NCBI GenBank assembly: GCA_963682175.1
Contig: OY821777.1
Location: forward strand, 3,365,501-3,429,500
Origin: Triglochin maritima
Taxonomy: Eukaryota > Streptophyta > Magnoliopsida > Alismatales > Juncaginaceae
Direction of reading: 5' to 3'
Length of the DNA stretch: 64,000 bases
Part shown: positions 34,671 through 46,650 of the stretch, in pieces
How the letters are laid out: every line of letters starts with the position of its first letter
How positions within the stretch are numbered: the first letter of the stretch is position 1
Position numbers and translations under genes: made by a program
The notes under the pieces: model-generated
Told to the model about the DNA's origin: nothing
Databases searched by the model: none
What the model saw: the letters and a program-made list of their open reading frames with translations, nothing else

Positions 34671-34884
34671 AGAAAATGACCGTTGAAGACATTAATTATG
34701 GAGTTTACCAAAGCATCCTGTAGCATACCCAAGATAATCGTTTGGACTCTCTATGTCAAACAATAAATAAAGTCAAAACGACTACTAATCTATGTATAAA
34801 TACTCATGTAATCAAACATTCAAAACATAATATAAACATCACTTTCACTTCTTCCTCCTAAACATCATCGTCCCAATTTCATCA
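34665..34884 (+). repeat. 3' LTR of copia element 2
   Basis: 220 bp, same length as the 5' LTR. The differences I count are at the 13th and 22nd bases and two in the CAAAACG(G/A)CTAC region. The pol frame ends 6 bp inside it, as in element 1. Confidence 0.93.
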
Positions 34885-35106
34885 GGAAATATTGGTTTTA
34901 AGATAAATAAACTCTTGATGTTGTTGATGGAACCTTATAGTTGTTTAGAAGTTAAAACCGAAAATTTAATTTAACTACTACAATCAAGAACAAAAGTTTG
35001 ACTTTGTGACTAATTCTATATACCAAAACTACAAAGTGGAAATACGTACCTTTTAATTTCTAAAATCAAAAGACAATCAAGATGATGTTGCTAGCACCAC
35101 GTCAAC

Positions 35107-35667
35107 TAGGGGTGAAAACGGAGCGGATACGAAGCGGATCTACCAGTATCTGAATTCGTATCCGTTTTTTTTTCTCGAATCCGAATCCGAATTCGAATCC
35201 GACCGAATGTATGAGAAATGAATCCGAATTCGTATCCGTCGAATTCGGATCCGAATTCGAATAAATTCGCATCCGAATTAAGTTTAAAATCTATTCCGAA
35301 TTAGGATATCCGAATTCGTTAAAAAATCCGAATAGACTTAAAAACATTTTTTGATTGATCTAAACAAGAATAAATTTCAGCCTTTATTTTCTGCATACAT
35401 GAAAAAATATTAAATATAATATAAATAACATAATTTAATTCATATATATTGTATATATATATATTTTTATTTATATGTGCATATAAAATACGAACCGGAT
35501 ATTATTCGAATCGGATGTACCAATATTCATATTCGCTTCGTTTTTTTACGGATGTTTATATCCGAATACAAATTCGGTTGCGGATTTTTTTTTCTCGGAT
35601 AATTTTTTTGATTTCGAATACGGAATCGATCGGATTGACGAATTTCGGACACAAAGTTTCACCCCTA
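35107..35667. mobile_element. Non-autonomous hAT element, 561 bp
   Basis: Terminal inverted repeats TAGGGGTGAAA / TTTCACCCCTA are flanked by a perfect 8-bp target duplication ACGTCAAC (35099-35106 and 35668-35675), which is the hAT signature. The subterminal parts on both sides are crowded with short repeats of GGATNCGAATTCG and their complements, the kind of motif that binds hAT transposase. No coding capacity; it would need a transposase from elsewhere. Confidence 0.93.
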
Positions 35668-35675
35668 ACGTCAAC

Positions 35676-36611
35676 TACGACCTTCTGATTGATGTCGTTT
35701 TGCTTCGGGAACACCAAAACGAAGACGTCTCTACTGGTATCCACTGAGAACTAATTAAAGAATCAATATATTTTTGTTAGAAATACGCTATTGGTTAAAT
35801 CCTTAATTCTAGTTTCCAATTTTTCAATCAAATACTTTGATTTATGGTTGTTTGGTTCTCCAGACTACAGGAGACTGAGGAGAGCACAAAAGAATGAAAG
35901 ATAGAAAAAAACATCGTCCTGAACAAACAACGGATGTATGACCACATTTATAAACGTGGGATAGTGGGTAGTTACCATTCCAAGGTAGTAGGTGGTTTCA
36001 ATTTCGAAGTAGAAGCCAGAAGGTGTTTACATGGTGGTTGCCATCCTACAATAACTACTTCAACGTTGGTAGTTATTTCCAAAATAACTTATCTAAATAC
36101 AAGCCAATTTATATTTGACCCATTACAAAAGGAGTTGGGTTGGTCCCATTAAGTGCTCTCTAATAAATGACTCAATCAATTAATCTCATGTCCTTGTTGA
36201 GGCAAAAATATGTCATACATATTTATTCTAGATTTAAGGTTGTCATCCATATGACATCTATTTTAGTATCTTACGATTATCCAAATAGATTAGAACACTA
36301 ATATGTCAAGATTAAGGAGTTAGTCATGTTGCATGCATACAATATTACTTATCAAAGGCCACAGAAATATCATTAGTCATAATCAAAATGTGGGACAAAA
36401 ATAATCTTGATGAACACTTTCCTTCAGCACAAGTCCCGCTTAATGAGATATTATCATTATCACTACTTGTTATGGTTAGTGTTGGATAATATCCACAATA
36501 TAAATTTCTCATGTGAGAAAATGTTTATCTCATGCTATAAAATTTAAGACACAAAACAATCCAAATAATATCTCGTTTTAGGTGAATTATTTGTTGGTAA
36601 ATTATTCAAAT
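35676..36611. other. Intergenic; nothing recognised
   Basis: AT-rich sequence with a few short open frames. No element ends or protein family signals. Confidence 0.35.
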
Positions 36612-38252
36612 AATGCTAGAAATATGGAAATTACCGACGGATATAACTATTCGTCAGACTTTAGTACCTCTGACTGAAATCAGTAATAACACTGCCAGAT
36701 AACTTCGGTCGGATAAATTTTTCCATTCGAGGGTCCTACAACGATGAATAGATATCATCCGTGTAGGTTTTCACTTAAGAAAAACACATGCGTTTAAAAC
36801 TTTTCACGCAAGAACTTACTCTGACAGATGAATTTGTTAATACCAACGGATATAGGTCATCAGTGAACTAGTTCTTCAAATCACCGACGGATAATATTTA
36901 TCGACGATAACTTTGAAAATCGACCGTTTCAAATTCAAAATATCTAGCATTACATCGACGGATTTTATCCGACAGTGAATCGTTATAACAGTAGGTGAAA
37001 TCGACTTTCTCTTCACTTTCCCTTTCACCCAAAACAAACCCAATCTCGCCGCCTCCACACGTCACCTCTAGTTACTATCTTTGGTACATGTCTCCGACGG
37101 TCGCCTCCTTCTCCGTCGGTCACGTATCCTCCTCCACTTGTGTCTCCTCCTCCAGACGCCTCATCCTCCGTCGGCCACTCCTACTCCGGTAAACCTCCAA
37201 ACCTTAACCCCGACCACCACCCCAACACTGATTAAATCCTTGCCCCGAACACCTCCAAACCCTAACCCCGACCACCACATCCGCTCCACCACGCCTACCA
37301 CCAAACCCTAACTTGACTCGCTCCACCACCAATCCGACTGCTACCAATTTTAACCCACCCCGAAGAAACCCCCGACCACCACAACCCCCACCTCCCCCAC
37401 AGCCACCTCACTTCCCCCCTTCACCACCACAAACCACTCCACACAGCCACCAAAAACCACCTAATACCACTCCAACAACTCATTCTATTGTTTTTTTTAT
37501 TTTCAGAATTTGTTTTTTGATTTTTTTTTTAATCTTTTGATTTTTTTAATCATAATTGATATATATATATATTAATGAAATTTGTATAATTTAATGTAGA
37601 TTTTTATGATTAATTTGAATTTTTATATGATTTAATGTTAGATTAAAATGATGTCTAATTTTATTGGTTTAGAAATTGTTTTTTGTCTGCAATTTGTTAG
37701 ATGCAAATGATTTGAATTAGGTTGCATTTACCTTTGTATGATTGATTTAGATATTTTGTATAGTTTAAACTAGATTAGTATGATTATTTTGAAATTTTAT
37801 ATGATTTCACATTAGATTAAACTTAATGTGAAGCTTGATTTGTTAGAATTTGCATTAGTAAAACAATGTATTGAATATATATGATGTGTGTGATGTGTAT
37901 GAAGTGATTGTGTATGCTATTGTTGTGAACCATACATATTTTTCTTGTCAATGATTTAGATAATTTATGGGTCAGTGTCCCTACACCGACGGATATTTCC
38001 GTCGGACTAGTACACAGACGGATCAACGGATGATCCGTCGATGTATATCCACCGGTGTAATCCTCTCCGACGAAAACCCCATAAAAAATTTGGTAGGAAA
38101 ATTAGCTTCAAAAACTATTCTGTCGGTATACAAGTATACCGACGCAAGTAACTTCGACATATGTATATTTGTCGATGTAACGTAACACCGACAAATGGAT
38201 ATGTACACCGATGGTTAATGTCCGTCGGTGAAGACAAAAGTTTCCTTGTAGG
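36612..38252. mobile_element. CACTA-like non-autonomous element with proline-rich interior
   Basis: Both flanks of this 1.6-kb stretch are filled with CCGACGGAT / ATCCGTCGG motifs in direct and inverted order (left about 36640-36970, right about 37980-38230), like the subterminal repeats of plant CACTA elements. The right edge reads GTCCGTCGGTGAAGAC...TTTCCTTGTAG, close to the usual CACTA 3' end. The left edge, TGCTAGAAATATGGAAATT, is a decayed CACTA start. The middle (36990-37480) is very C-rich, with open proline-rich frames that could be a captured gene 5' part or simple low-complexity DNA. No transposase is seen. Edges are approximate. Confidence 0.6.
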
Positions 38253-41200
38253 TTCAATACTAAAAAAATAGTCTTTCCCGGCGGAACCATGCCGATTAAA
38301 TTGACAACTTTTTATCATATGTTTTGTAGAACATAACATCATTTAATCCACACACCAATCTTATGTGGTCAATTAGTGTTCCATGCTTGTTAACAAGATT
38401 GACGACGATTTAGAGTATTTATTATTTCGTTTGTAGCGTTCTACAATTCAAGTCCTCAAATTGAAAGATCTATAGATAATAAGTAACCCAATGAACAAAA
38501 TGGTGTAAATCACCTAATTCATAAGCTAAACTGTTAGAATATACCATCACCCAGTAATTAGCTTCTAGATCACAATGTCACAGGTACACAAAGAAGTTTG
38601 GTTCCAACAAGCAACTGGTCCAAATTAGAGATGGACCACAACCAAATTGATGATGAATGGCCCCATCCACGGCAAGATGAGTTGCACCTTCACCAACGAC
38701 CACGTTTCAAGTTGGCAATATGGTCTGCACATCAAATCTTATGCGTGTTTGGTTTTGTTCATCACGTGGACTTGTCCCCAAACCACAAGATATCAAAATT
38801 TCAAGTTCATCCAAATTCATTATGCCTCTTGTGGATCGAGTGTGTGTTTTTTCAATGTTTTGATGTGCATCAAGAGGGTTAGCTCTTTTCGGATCGATTC
38901 AACGTTGCTCAACAAGAAGTTCAAAAGAACAAGCAAGAGGGACACATTATATTCAATGCAAGTGTTTAAATTATGTAGAAGTAGTAAACAATTATTTTAC
39001 TAAATTGAGCTAAGGATCGATCAAAAAAGATCAATTTGAAAGACGAAAATTGTACCAAGGCTCATTTGTGCAAAATGTAAGATAAATTTTGAAACCACAA
39101 ATGGGATTCAAGGAACTGTAATGTGATGCATGTTATTGTAACGTTGTGTCACATTTTGAAATGAGCGCTACTTTGATTCAATTTTTAGTCATTTTTCATA
39201 AATTACAAGCATCTCTTACAAGAATCATGTCATTTAATATTTTTTATTTGTGCCTACAATTTATGAGGTGCGAAAAATGGCTTATGAGAAACACAAGGAG
39301 CTCGATTTCTCCTTGCAGAATTACTGTTTTTTATTAATTTCGGAAAAAGAAGGTGTGCTTAACGACAGTATTCACTTTGAAAACTTGCCATCACATTTAA
39401 CGTACTGTTTAATTTAGATTACATGTACTTATATAACACCCCCCCGCTTGTGATCCCACATTAGACTAAGGTTACTTATAAACAATAATTAATCCCTCTC
39501 GACAACGATAAGATATGGGAAATCTGCCTTGTTTAGTGAGGCATCATTGTTAAAAGATTAAGATGATAATTTGATGATGACCTTCACGATCTATCTTGCA
39601 TGGCGACGTGGTGATTCGACATGTGGATTTGATTGCCACGCTGGTTGTCTAGATGTGAGACAGTTGGAGCCAACTTGTGATTTTGCTCCTGCTTAGAGTT
39701 GAGGAATATACACTTTTTCAATAACCCGAACATATATAACTTGACATTTCGTGTGAGACAGCCTTCTGTGCCGGAATCAATGTTTGTTAGATTTTGATGG
39801 GTCATAAAATAAACAACTCAATCATTTCGACTATACGTACCTAAACAGATTTGATTGAATGTACGTGAGGTACAGTTTCTTCAACTCTCTTAAAAGGACT
39901 CTTATTAATGACATGTCCTTTTGAAGTAGCATTGGAGAATGCATCTTATGTTTTGGCAATCCATGCATGAACAAGATATTAATATGATATATTGCTAAAT
40001 ATGCTTAGTTTTCTAAAACTATAGTTCGAACTTAAGTACCTTGGCTTTTACAAGATGTAAAACGAGGTTAAATTTTGGCGAAAACCCCGTGAACCGATTA
40101 GTCAAAGTAAGTCCTCCGTTTTCGAAAATTGGCTCATTTTTACACATTAGTATTTTGCCAATTCACTATAGTCATTAGGTGATTTATTAATTAAGGCTCG
40201 AAGACGACCAACAACCCTTGATCTGATTAGACGAAAAAATTAATGCACATATCATTCTGGTTCTAACTCTTAATGACTTCCTGAAAAGATGCAGTATAGG
40301 CCATGGGATGGTCGGTAGAAAACGACCAATGCACACAAATATTTTAGTTGGACTAAGGACAAACAATGATGTCATTACATTCCGACAATCATGCTCCTAT
40401 AAGGAAGCTCGGATTTGTCATGGCATATCATCGTGGACACGTATGCATGTGTTGATAGGAATCGAAAGAGAGAAGGCAATAAGGAATACTTTTGTGGAAT
40501 ATTAAAATTTCAGTTAAACAACGATGTGTTGCAACAACAGTGCTGCATGTGAGATGTTGCATGTCTTCGGTACTATATGTCTATATTCATGTTCCGGAAG
40601 GGAGGAAGTGGCCAAAGAGGTCGAACATTAGACTTGTAGAGTTGTATAATTAGGAAGCTTTGGCAAAATCTTATCTCTGATTTAAAATTTTCATTAATTA
40701 GAAGTGTAATCATTAATTGACTATAGTAGAGATTAATGGAGTGCCTAAATGAGCGGGTCCATACAAACAGAGGTGTTTCTGCGTTGTTCGGGAATAGATT
40801 TGGTGTCCCAAATAGTCTTTTCCAAAATAATGGACAAGTTATAATCCCTAACATATTTTTTGTTATAAAATGAATGAGCTAGATTGTTAGTTCATAATTG
40901 TTTATGACTACACACGCAGCTGGTCATGCTTAGTAGGTAGGTATAAAATATAAATAAATGCAAAATTGCCGAAGCTAACCTTTTCCCTAATTATATTTAT
41001 ACACTTGTATTTTTACTATTTATTTGAGTGTCTAGATTCTCATCTTATTTTCTTGTATGCAACTACGTCGTTCGTGAAACTCACTCCATCACGGTTCGTC
41101 CATCCCATTAGAGTTTTTTAAAATAATCATCATGAAAAATTATAAATGTTCTTACGATAAAAAAAAGTAAAAAAAAAAAACTCAAACACTCATTCGTGAA

Positions 41201-41549
41201 CTCCTCTTCTTCCCCCTTCCCACCAGAAGACGACAACGGATTCAACTCATACCGTGAAACACTCATGCCCTAATTAACCTGTGGTTGCTGCTGCTAGAAG
41301 TGGGTCCCCCACTCCCCCCATCCGGCTGTTGTGGATTGGCCGAAACGTATGGGCCTCGTTTTGATTCTACTTTTTTGGGTTCGGATTTTAAGCTTCTTCC
41401 TCCTTCCACGACTAGGAGAGCATTCAAAATATCTCTTGTGAAGGGCGAGGGAGGACTGGAATGGGTGGCAGCGAGTGGTGAGGCTGGAGTGGGTGGAAAG
41501 GAGGAAGACGAGTTCAGAAATAAATTGTGTTCGGGTTTTTAATGTTTTT
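38253..41549. other. Long intergenic stretch; no gene recognised
   Basis: 3.3 kb without a supported gene. Open frames of 60-120 codons (38598-38882, 38647-39003, 40573-40854, 41285-41542) overlap each other in different frames and show no domain I know. 41285-41542 is Gly-rich and GC-rich for its surroundings and might be a fragment of a 5' coding region. No LTR pair or inverted-repeat element was noticed. Confidence 0.35.
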
Positions 41550-41551
41550 AC

Positions 41552-41850
41552 TTATTTATTTTGTTGTTAATTTTGAAGACATTTATAATTTTACGAGGTT
41601 AAATTGGTAAAATTTGCAAGCTTGTTGAACAAAAACGGTGACGGAGTGATAATGATCCAGATGCATACTAACAAATAAATGAGAATATATGTGTTTTTAT
41701 GATCTTATTATTTATTTTTGTTTTTAATTTTAAAGACATTTATAATTTTGTGAGGGTTGATTTGCAATATTTATAACGTTGTTGAACGAAAATTGTGACG
41801 AAGTGATTCATACTAATGATGTAGGTGCATATAAGTAAATAATAGTTGAA
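41552..41850. repeat. Tandem duplication of about 150 bp
   Basis: Two adjacent copies share TTATTTATTTTTGTT, AATTTT(G/A)AAGACATTTATAA, GTTGTTGAAC(A/G)AAAA and GTGACG(G/A)AGTGAT. Copy 1 spans about 41552-41690 and copy 2 about 41704-41850. No coding frame crosses them. Confidence 0.6.
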
Positions 41851-42588
41851 ATACAACTATAAAATTCAATTACATGACTTTTGAGGTGCACGATAGTAAA
41901 TAAATCAAAAAATAAAAACACCAAAGTCTCTTCGAATCGAATCTTCAGCTATCTCATATTCTCATGTATCAACTTCACCAATTAACCCTGTACAAAATGC
42001 TCAATCTTTCTTGTGCTTTCACATGTTCATTCCTGATTCTCCCGTGAAAGATTGTCATTTTAGTTTGATGTGGACGTCACGGTTCACCTCTGTCAAGTGT
42101 CATCTCCATGTAGATTTTCACTTGATCGTCTACGTGATATCATGTGTGTTTGGAAATAGTTCGAGCATATTATTTCCTGACCGTGAATTATTGTTGAATT
42201 CTCGTGGGTTGACGAGATAAATATGGCTTTGTTATTCCTTAGAATTAGAAAGTTTGAAGAGGTAGTTGGGAGAGAGAAATTTCGACCGCTAAAATTATCT
42301 GAAGAGTCCAATCTTTTTATTTCTCAATTTCCAGTCAACAAATTATTTTAACCAGTTTATATAACATGCATAATTTTGACCACCGAAATTATTAATTGAG
42401 AAAATAAAATGATCGGTTAGAAATGAATAGATATAGCAGCGAGTCATGCCCTGAAACTGTGCAAGGTGTAATTATGAAATATAGAATTAGAACATGCGGC
42501 ATGATATTAAGTTGCACAGTTTTCGTTGAGCGCGAACTAAAGTATAGCAACTAGTAAGTGGTGTGTATATATATACATATATACATAT
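41851..42588. other. Intergenic; nothing recognised
   Basis: AT-rich DNA ending in an interrupted (TA/CA)n run (42565-42592). No gene or element beyond short open frames. Confidence 0.35.
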
Positions 42589-42796
42589 ATATAAGGTCAA
42601 GCTCTAGTGAGCTCAGAACTTATCAAATTTAGTTTAATCCCTCTACATTCTCACTATTGAATCTTATTTACAATTAATCTCATCATTCATTAGCATAACC
42701 GTTTTTTTTCTTAATTTACCTTACAATTTAAAATGAGTGATGGATATTGTGGGGGTTTAATTTAGAAAAATTAAACCTTGAGCTCACTAGAGAAAT

Positions 42797-42803
<7 letters not shown>
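42589..42803. mobile_element. MITE with CTCTAGTGAGCTC terminal repeats
   Basis: Left end ATATAAGGTCAAGCTCTAGTGAGCTCA and the reverse complement of the right end (ATATAAG, then TTTCTCTAGTGAGCTCA) form inverted repeats, with further pairing inside (AATTTAGTTTAATCCC against TAAATTAAACCCCC). About 215 bp, no coding. It is inserted in TA-rich sequence, which hides any TA target duplication of the Tc1/mariner (Stowaway) kind. Confidence 0.7.

Positions 42804-42852
<49 letters not shown>
42798..42852. repeat. (TA)n(CA)n microsatellite
   Basis: About 20 TA units followed by five CA units between two MITEs. Likely polymorphic in length. Confidence 0.9.
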
Positions 42853-43004
42853 GGGGGGATCCAGCAGATTTTTTTGAGTGGGGCAAACTCTGAAATCGGT
42901 TATGCTATAACCGATTTTTTTGATATAAAATTTTTTTTGGAGAGAAATTTGAAAATATGGGTGGGGCAGGTGCCCCACCTACCCCCTATGTGGCTCCGCC
43001 ACTG
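42851..43004. mobile_element. Short MITE with CAGGGGGGATCCA / TGGCTCCGCCACTG ends
   Basis: 154 bp. The ends are imperfect inverted repeats of a type widespread in plants (CAGGGGCGGA.. / ..TCCGCCCCTG) and usually assigned to hAT-like MITEs. The interior contains another small hairpin (ATCGGTTAT..ATAACCGAT) and GTGGGGCAGGTGCCCCAC near 42962. Flanking microsatellites hide any 8-bp duplication. Confidence 0.6.
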
Positions 43005-45302
43005 TATATATAGCAAAGAAACAAAGCATACGATCTTTTTATGATTTAACATGTTGACTACGGTGTGGGCCGTATTTCACCATTTCATTGATTTCTGCTT
43101 TCTGAAAGTTTTGTCCTGTTAATCTATAACATTTTTGTGGTAAAAGATAAATAGTTGCGCCTCACCTATATTACTATATATATATGCTTCTTTATGTCAC
43201 TGTTTCGTCACCAAATCGTTCGCATTCGATAGGCATCGTCTCGTTCAACTTTTTTCTAGGCTTCTCTTCTGTCATGCAAAGCCTATTCTTAACTTTTCTT
43301 TCTTGTGTTTTCTCTTCTTTAATTAACACCGGAATCATTGGTAAACAAAGTGAATTTCTGTAATTATTCTTGTAAAATTGCCCTAAAATAATCGTGGATG
43401 TTCTACCATTGTCTATTGATGAATGCCACTCGACATGTTTGAATAATTTGGTGTGATACGTTAGACTTGTGAGACGTGAGTCTATGTTAGACAAATGCTA
43501 ATATGTGGGTTACTGGTTACTGAGCCTGAAAATAGATTTTAGTTTTCCATGCATTTTTTTAAAAAGAAAACACGCATCTTGTGGCCCTCATTCACACTTA
43601 CTTTTGAGAATATCAAAGGGAAAAATTCATGAAATTTCTATATATCTCAGAAACATATTTGTTGAATGAACTTAATCCTTAATTTTCAAGGAATATCGTA
43701 TCACATATGCACTTCAGGAATGAGCAAAATGGTTTTCTTGCTTGGGCGTTATGAGGGAGCATTAATTCTTAGAGAAAGTTCGAGTATTTTGATGCAAATT
43801 ACCCAGAAGATTGTTTGGACGACGACAACGTCCCCATGCACGTGTATCTGGATATGTTTCGTCGTAGTCCCTCTGGATTTGCATGGCAAGGCAAACGATT
43901 CCCCCCATCCACACTCGTGGCAATTGGCAATTCGAACAAGTAAACCCAACTTTCCTGACCAATACCAGTTTGGTGCCCCAATCATACCTGCCAAATCTCT
44001 TTTTAGGAGGAGGAGAAAGAAAGGTCTCAACTAAAACTATAGATTCGGTTTATAGGGAAAAGAGTGTCTCCTTGTGGTGAATCACATGAGTCTGCAAAAC
44101 AGCCATTCTTTCTTGTCCAATTTTTATCTTTTCCAACAAAAAGTCAACAACTGCGTCTTCTCAACCCTGCTAACCCTAGTCACACCGTACCAAGAGAGTC
44201 ATCTGTATTATTATTATTATTATTATTATTCGTTTTTTGCAGAGAATCATATGTATTATTATTCAAAGTTGGATGTTTTGTATATTGTCATATTATTATT
44301 ATATTTTCCAAGATGGATGTTTCGGGGAAAAAATGTAGATGTTACAGGAAAAAGAATGGTTTTTACTTCAAAAAATTAAATAACTGCTTTCCTTGTTGCA
44401 TTAATTTGTTTTTTTTGTTAGAAAGTGGAAAATAATGCATGTTTTTTTTTTGTGAACGGTGATCGCATCAGCTACTTAAGTGAGAAGGATGTATAACCAC
44501 AATCTCTTACACATAAGTTTTTTGTGAACGGGGATCGGAATCACTTGACTTCATTAAAATGAAGATAAAGTGTTGATTAAATTAAAAGCATAACAAATCC
44601 AACGGGTCACCTAACTTCTAACCAATATGTGGCGTACCGTTTGTGAGTCCAATGCACGATGGCAAATTATGTCAAGAAAAGCCACAAAATATAGTTGATA
44701 AATATATAGGCCGTAAGTCTTGCAAGAGGGACTTTATGCCGAGCGCTTTTAACATCAGGCTGTTGGGCCGAATAGGTCTTGAGTAACCCTTCCCATTTTT
44801 CGTATCTGGTTTTAGGAAAACAGTTTTAAGTCAAATTCTCGAGGTTTGAATTAAATTGATTAAAGACGGGAGAGATAAACGTCACTGCGTTATAGATAAG
44901 TTCTTTTGTACTGTCTGGAGCAATCTCAACATCGACATTATTTTGTTTATCAATTGTAGTAATTAAATTTCCAATCATTTTCAAATGTTGTGGGATGTAA
45001 TGGCGCAGGAGTCGTGTCGTGTGGTGTTTAAATTGATGGTTATCCATACCAAGCTAGAACACCAATCGATCCTAATCACTTCATGGTAGCCATTACTTCC
45101 ATTTCTTCCAAGAAAAGCCTGCCCGAAGTCCAGTTATTAATGTTCGGGACACCTATCACCTTTGTTTCAATTTATATCTATATAGACTACATAAAAAGAA
45201 CACGAAGTGGTTTTGATAACACTAAAAAATGTTATCTTGAAAATTAGATCACATCCATCCGCTTGAACACAAACAAAACCAAGCCCCAACACCATATTTC
45301 CC
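43005..45302. other. Intergenic; one unrecognised open segment
   Basis: Mostly AT-rich, with a TTA microsatellite at about 44208-44231. A stop-bounded plus-strand segment, 43779-43943 (54 codons, FEYFDANYPEDCLDDDNV at its start), has protein-like composition and could be an exon or relic, but no flanking exon, start or family is recognised. Imperfect duplicates of TTTTTGTGAACGG(T/G)GATCG occur at about 44447 and 44519. Nothing else is supported. Confidence 0.3.
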
Positions 45303-45526
45303 ATGTTCTCATATCTGTTCGCTCTATACACCGGTGACGGCGATTTCTCTCCGACTTACGTCAACAAGGACGGGTTCAATCTGGCCACGGGCCTCATCAT
45401 TGTCGGCTTCACCGCAGGCGGCTCTATGTTCGTCCTTGTCATTTACCTTCCAAAGCGTGGCTTCATCGGGAGCAGAAACACAAACACCTTCATATTTCCT
45501 ATCCAAGCGGCTCGGCCAAGGAGCGG
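45303..45526 (+). other. Unrecognised GC-rich open frame cut by an LTR
   Basis: An open frame beginning MFSYLFALYTGDGDF contains a hydrophobic stretch (GLIIVGFTAGGSMFVLVIYL) and is more GC-rich than its surroundings. It runs into TGTAACATCC at 45527, the apparent start of an LTR, so it may be the first part of a gene truncated by insertion. The minus strand and a second plus frame are also open here, so coding is uncertain. No family assigned. Confidence 0.25.
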
Positions 45527-46290
45527 TGTAACATCCTCAAAGTGGAAGAAATTTAAATTTTTAATAAAATACTACACGAGGATATTACCGAAGAAAACAT
45601 GCAACTGGTGCACCAACATATAATATATATATATATCTGAGAATTTCAAGAATGTGATTACAACAAAAAATAAGGAAAATATACATACAATCACAAGGAC
45701 CTCAAAAACAGGAAAAGCAGGATCCAGCTCCGAACACACTCCTCCTAAGTCACCACCTCCTAGAGTCGCTCACGACCTGAAACCAAACATGACTATGCTT
45801 GAGTTTCTCATAAGGAAACTTCGTACGCCAAAATTCTATCACAATAAATGATCTAGACATCTATAAGCATGTATGCTATGAAATGCAGTAAACAAACATC
45901 GTCTCACTGGGCCTCCGAGAACTCTCTCCCTACCACAGCGGACACAAGCAGTGACAGGTCTCGTGGGTCCTCTACCACACATGTGCCCTGGGCACCACAA
46001 CCGGAAACATCATCGGCTACAACACAACGCTGGATCACTATCAGGCCGACACTGTCCGTACCGTTGCCCACCAGGGCCGGGGACTCGTTGCCTTCACAGC
46101 TGATCCGGTGAACCACACTCAGGCCGACAATGTTTGTACCATTGCCCCTCCTGGGCCGGAGACCCGTTGCCAACTTGAGCTGGCTCCACACACACACTAA
46201 CCACTCTTAGGCCAGAAATGTCTGTACCGTTGCCCCAAAAAGGTCGGAGACCCGTTGCCATCTTGAGCTGGCTCCTCAACACCCAAACCA
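45527..46290. repeat. Fragment of a gypsy-type LTR (TGTAAC start) with internal tandem units
   Basis: Begins TGTAACATCCTC, similar to the start of the solo LTR at 24078. Between about 46050 and 46280 three imperfect units of about 90-100 bp repeat the text ACCGTTGCCC...GG(C/T)CGGAGACCCGTTGCC...TTGAGCTGGCTCC. The LTR end and a target duplication are not evident, and it passes directly into the palindrome cluster at 46.3 kb. Confidence 0.5.
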
Positions 46291-46299
46291 CACAAAACT

Positions 46300-46650
46300 G
46301 CACCACAACGGTCGGACACAACCACCAAACCGGTCGACCGAATCCTCTCCACAGGACTGGCCCAACCAAAAAACCCGTTAATCGGTCGAACGGCAAAAGG
46401 GGACCCGTTCGACCGAATTACACTAGTAAAACTCATGCCGCAATAAAAAGCACAACCGGTCGAACCACACGCGATCACCGGTCGACCAAAAATGGGCAGT
46501 AAAAATCCAAATCAAAACATAGTTCTCCGGTCGACCGAACCATCACGCGGTCGGACAAGGTCTTAAGGTGGTCGACCGTTTTGTTGTCTGCACCCCCAAC
46601 CGACTTAAAATAGTGTTTCGGTCGATCGACAAAAGGGTCACGTTCGATAT
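46300..46650. repeat. Cluster of GGTCGACCG palindromes
   Basis: At least ten copies or near-copies of CCGGTCGACCGAA and CGTTCGACCGAAT in 350 bp, for example at about 46331, 46405, 46480, 46529 and 46571. Same class as the Sirevirus-like LTRs at 16.5-17.3 and 49.8-51.2 kb, so probably a decayed LTR. It could equally be the 3' half of the LTR starting at 45527. Confidence 0.6.

Larger units (their letters stand above)
29964..34884 (+). mobile_element. Ty1/copia retrotransposon 2
   Basis: 4,921 bp. Two 220-bp LTRs (TGTTAAAG...TTTCATCA) are flanked by a perfect 5-bp duplication GGAAA (29959-29963 and 34885-34889). A primer-binding site follows the 5' LTR and a purine tract (CTTGAGGGGGCA) precedes the 3' LTR. 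The protein text is closely related to element 1, but the LTR sequences differ, so these are two families or old subfamilies of one lineage. Coding is dead: TAG in gag, two frameshifts and two further stops in pol. Hand alignment finds 4 differences in 220 LTR positions, so the insertion is fairly young although the gene was probably defective early. Confidence 0.95.

Noticed and set aside
37313..37540. Proline-rich protein gene
   Set aside because: Low-complexity CCA/CCC-rich DNA with several overlapping frames, inside a CACTA-like element; no signal peptide or repeat pattern of a real extensin or proline-rich protein.
42778..43044. Tyr/Ile repeat protein
   Set aside because: A translation of the TA microsatellite between two MITEs.
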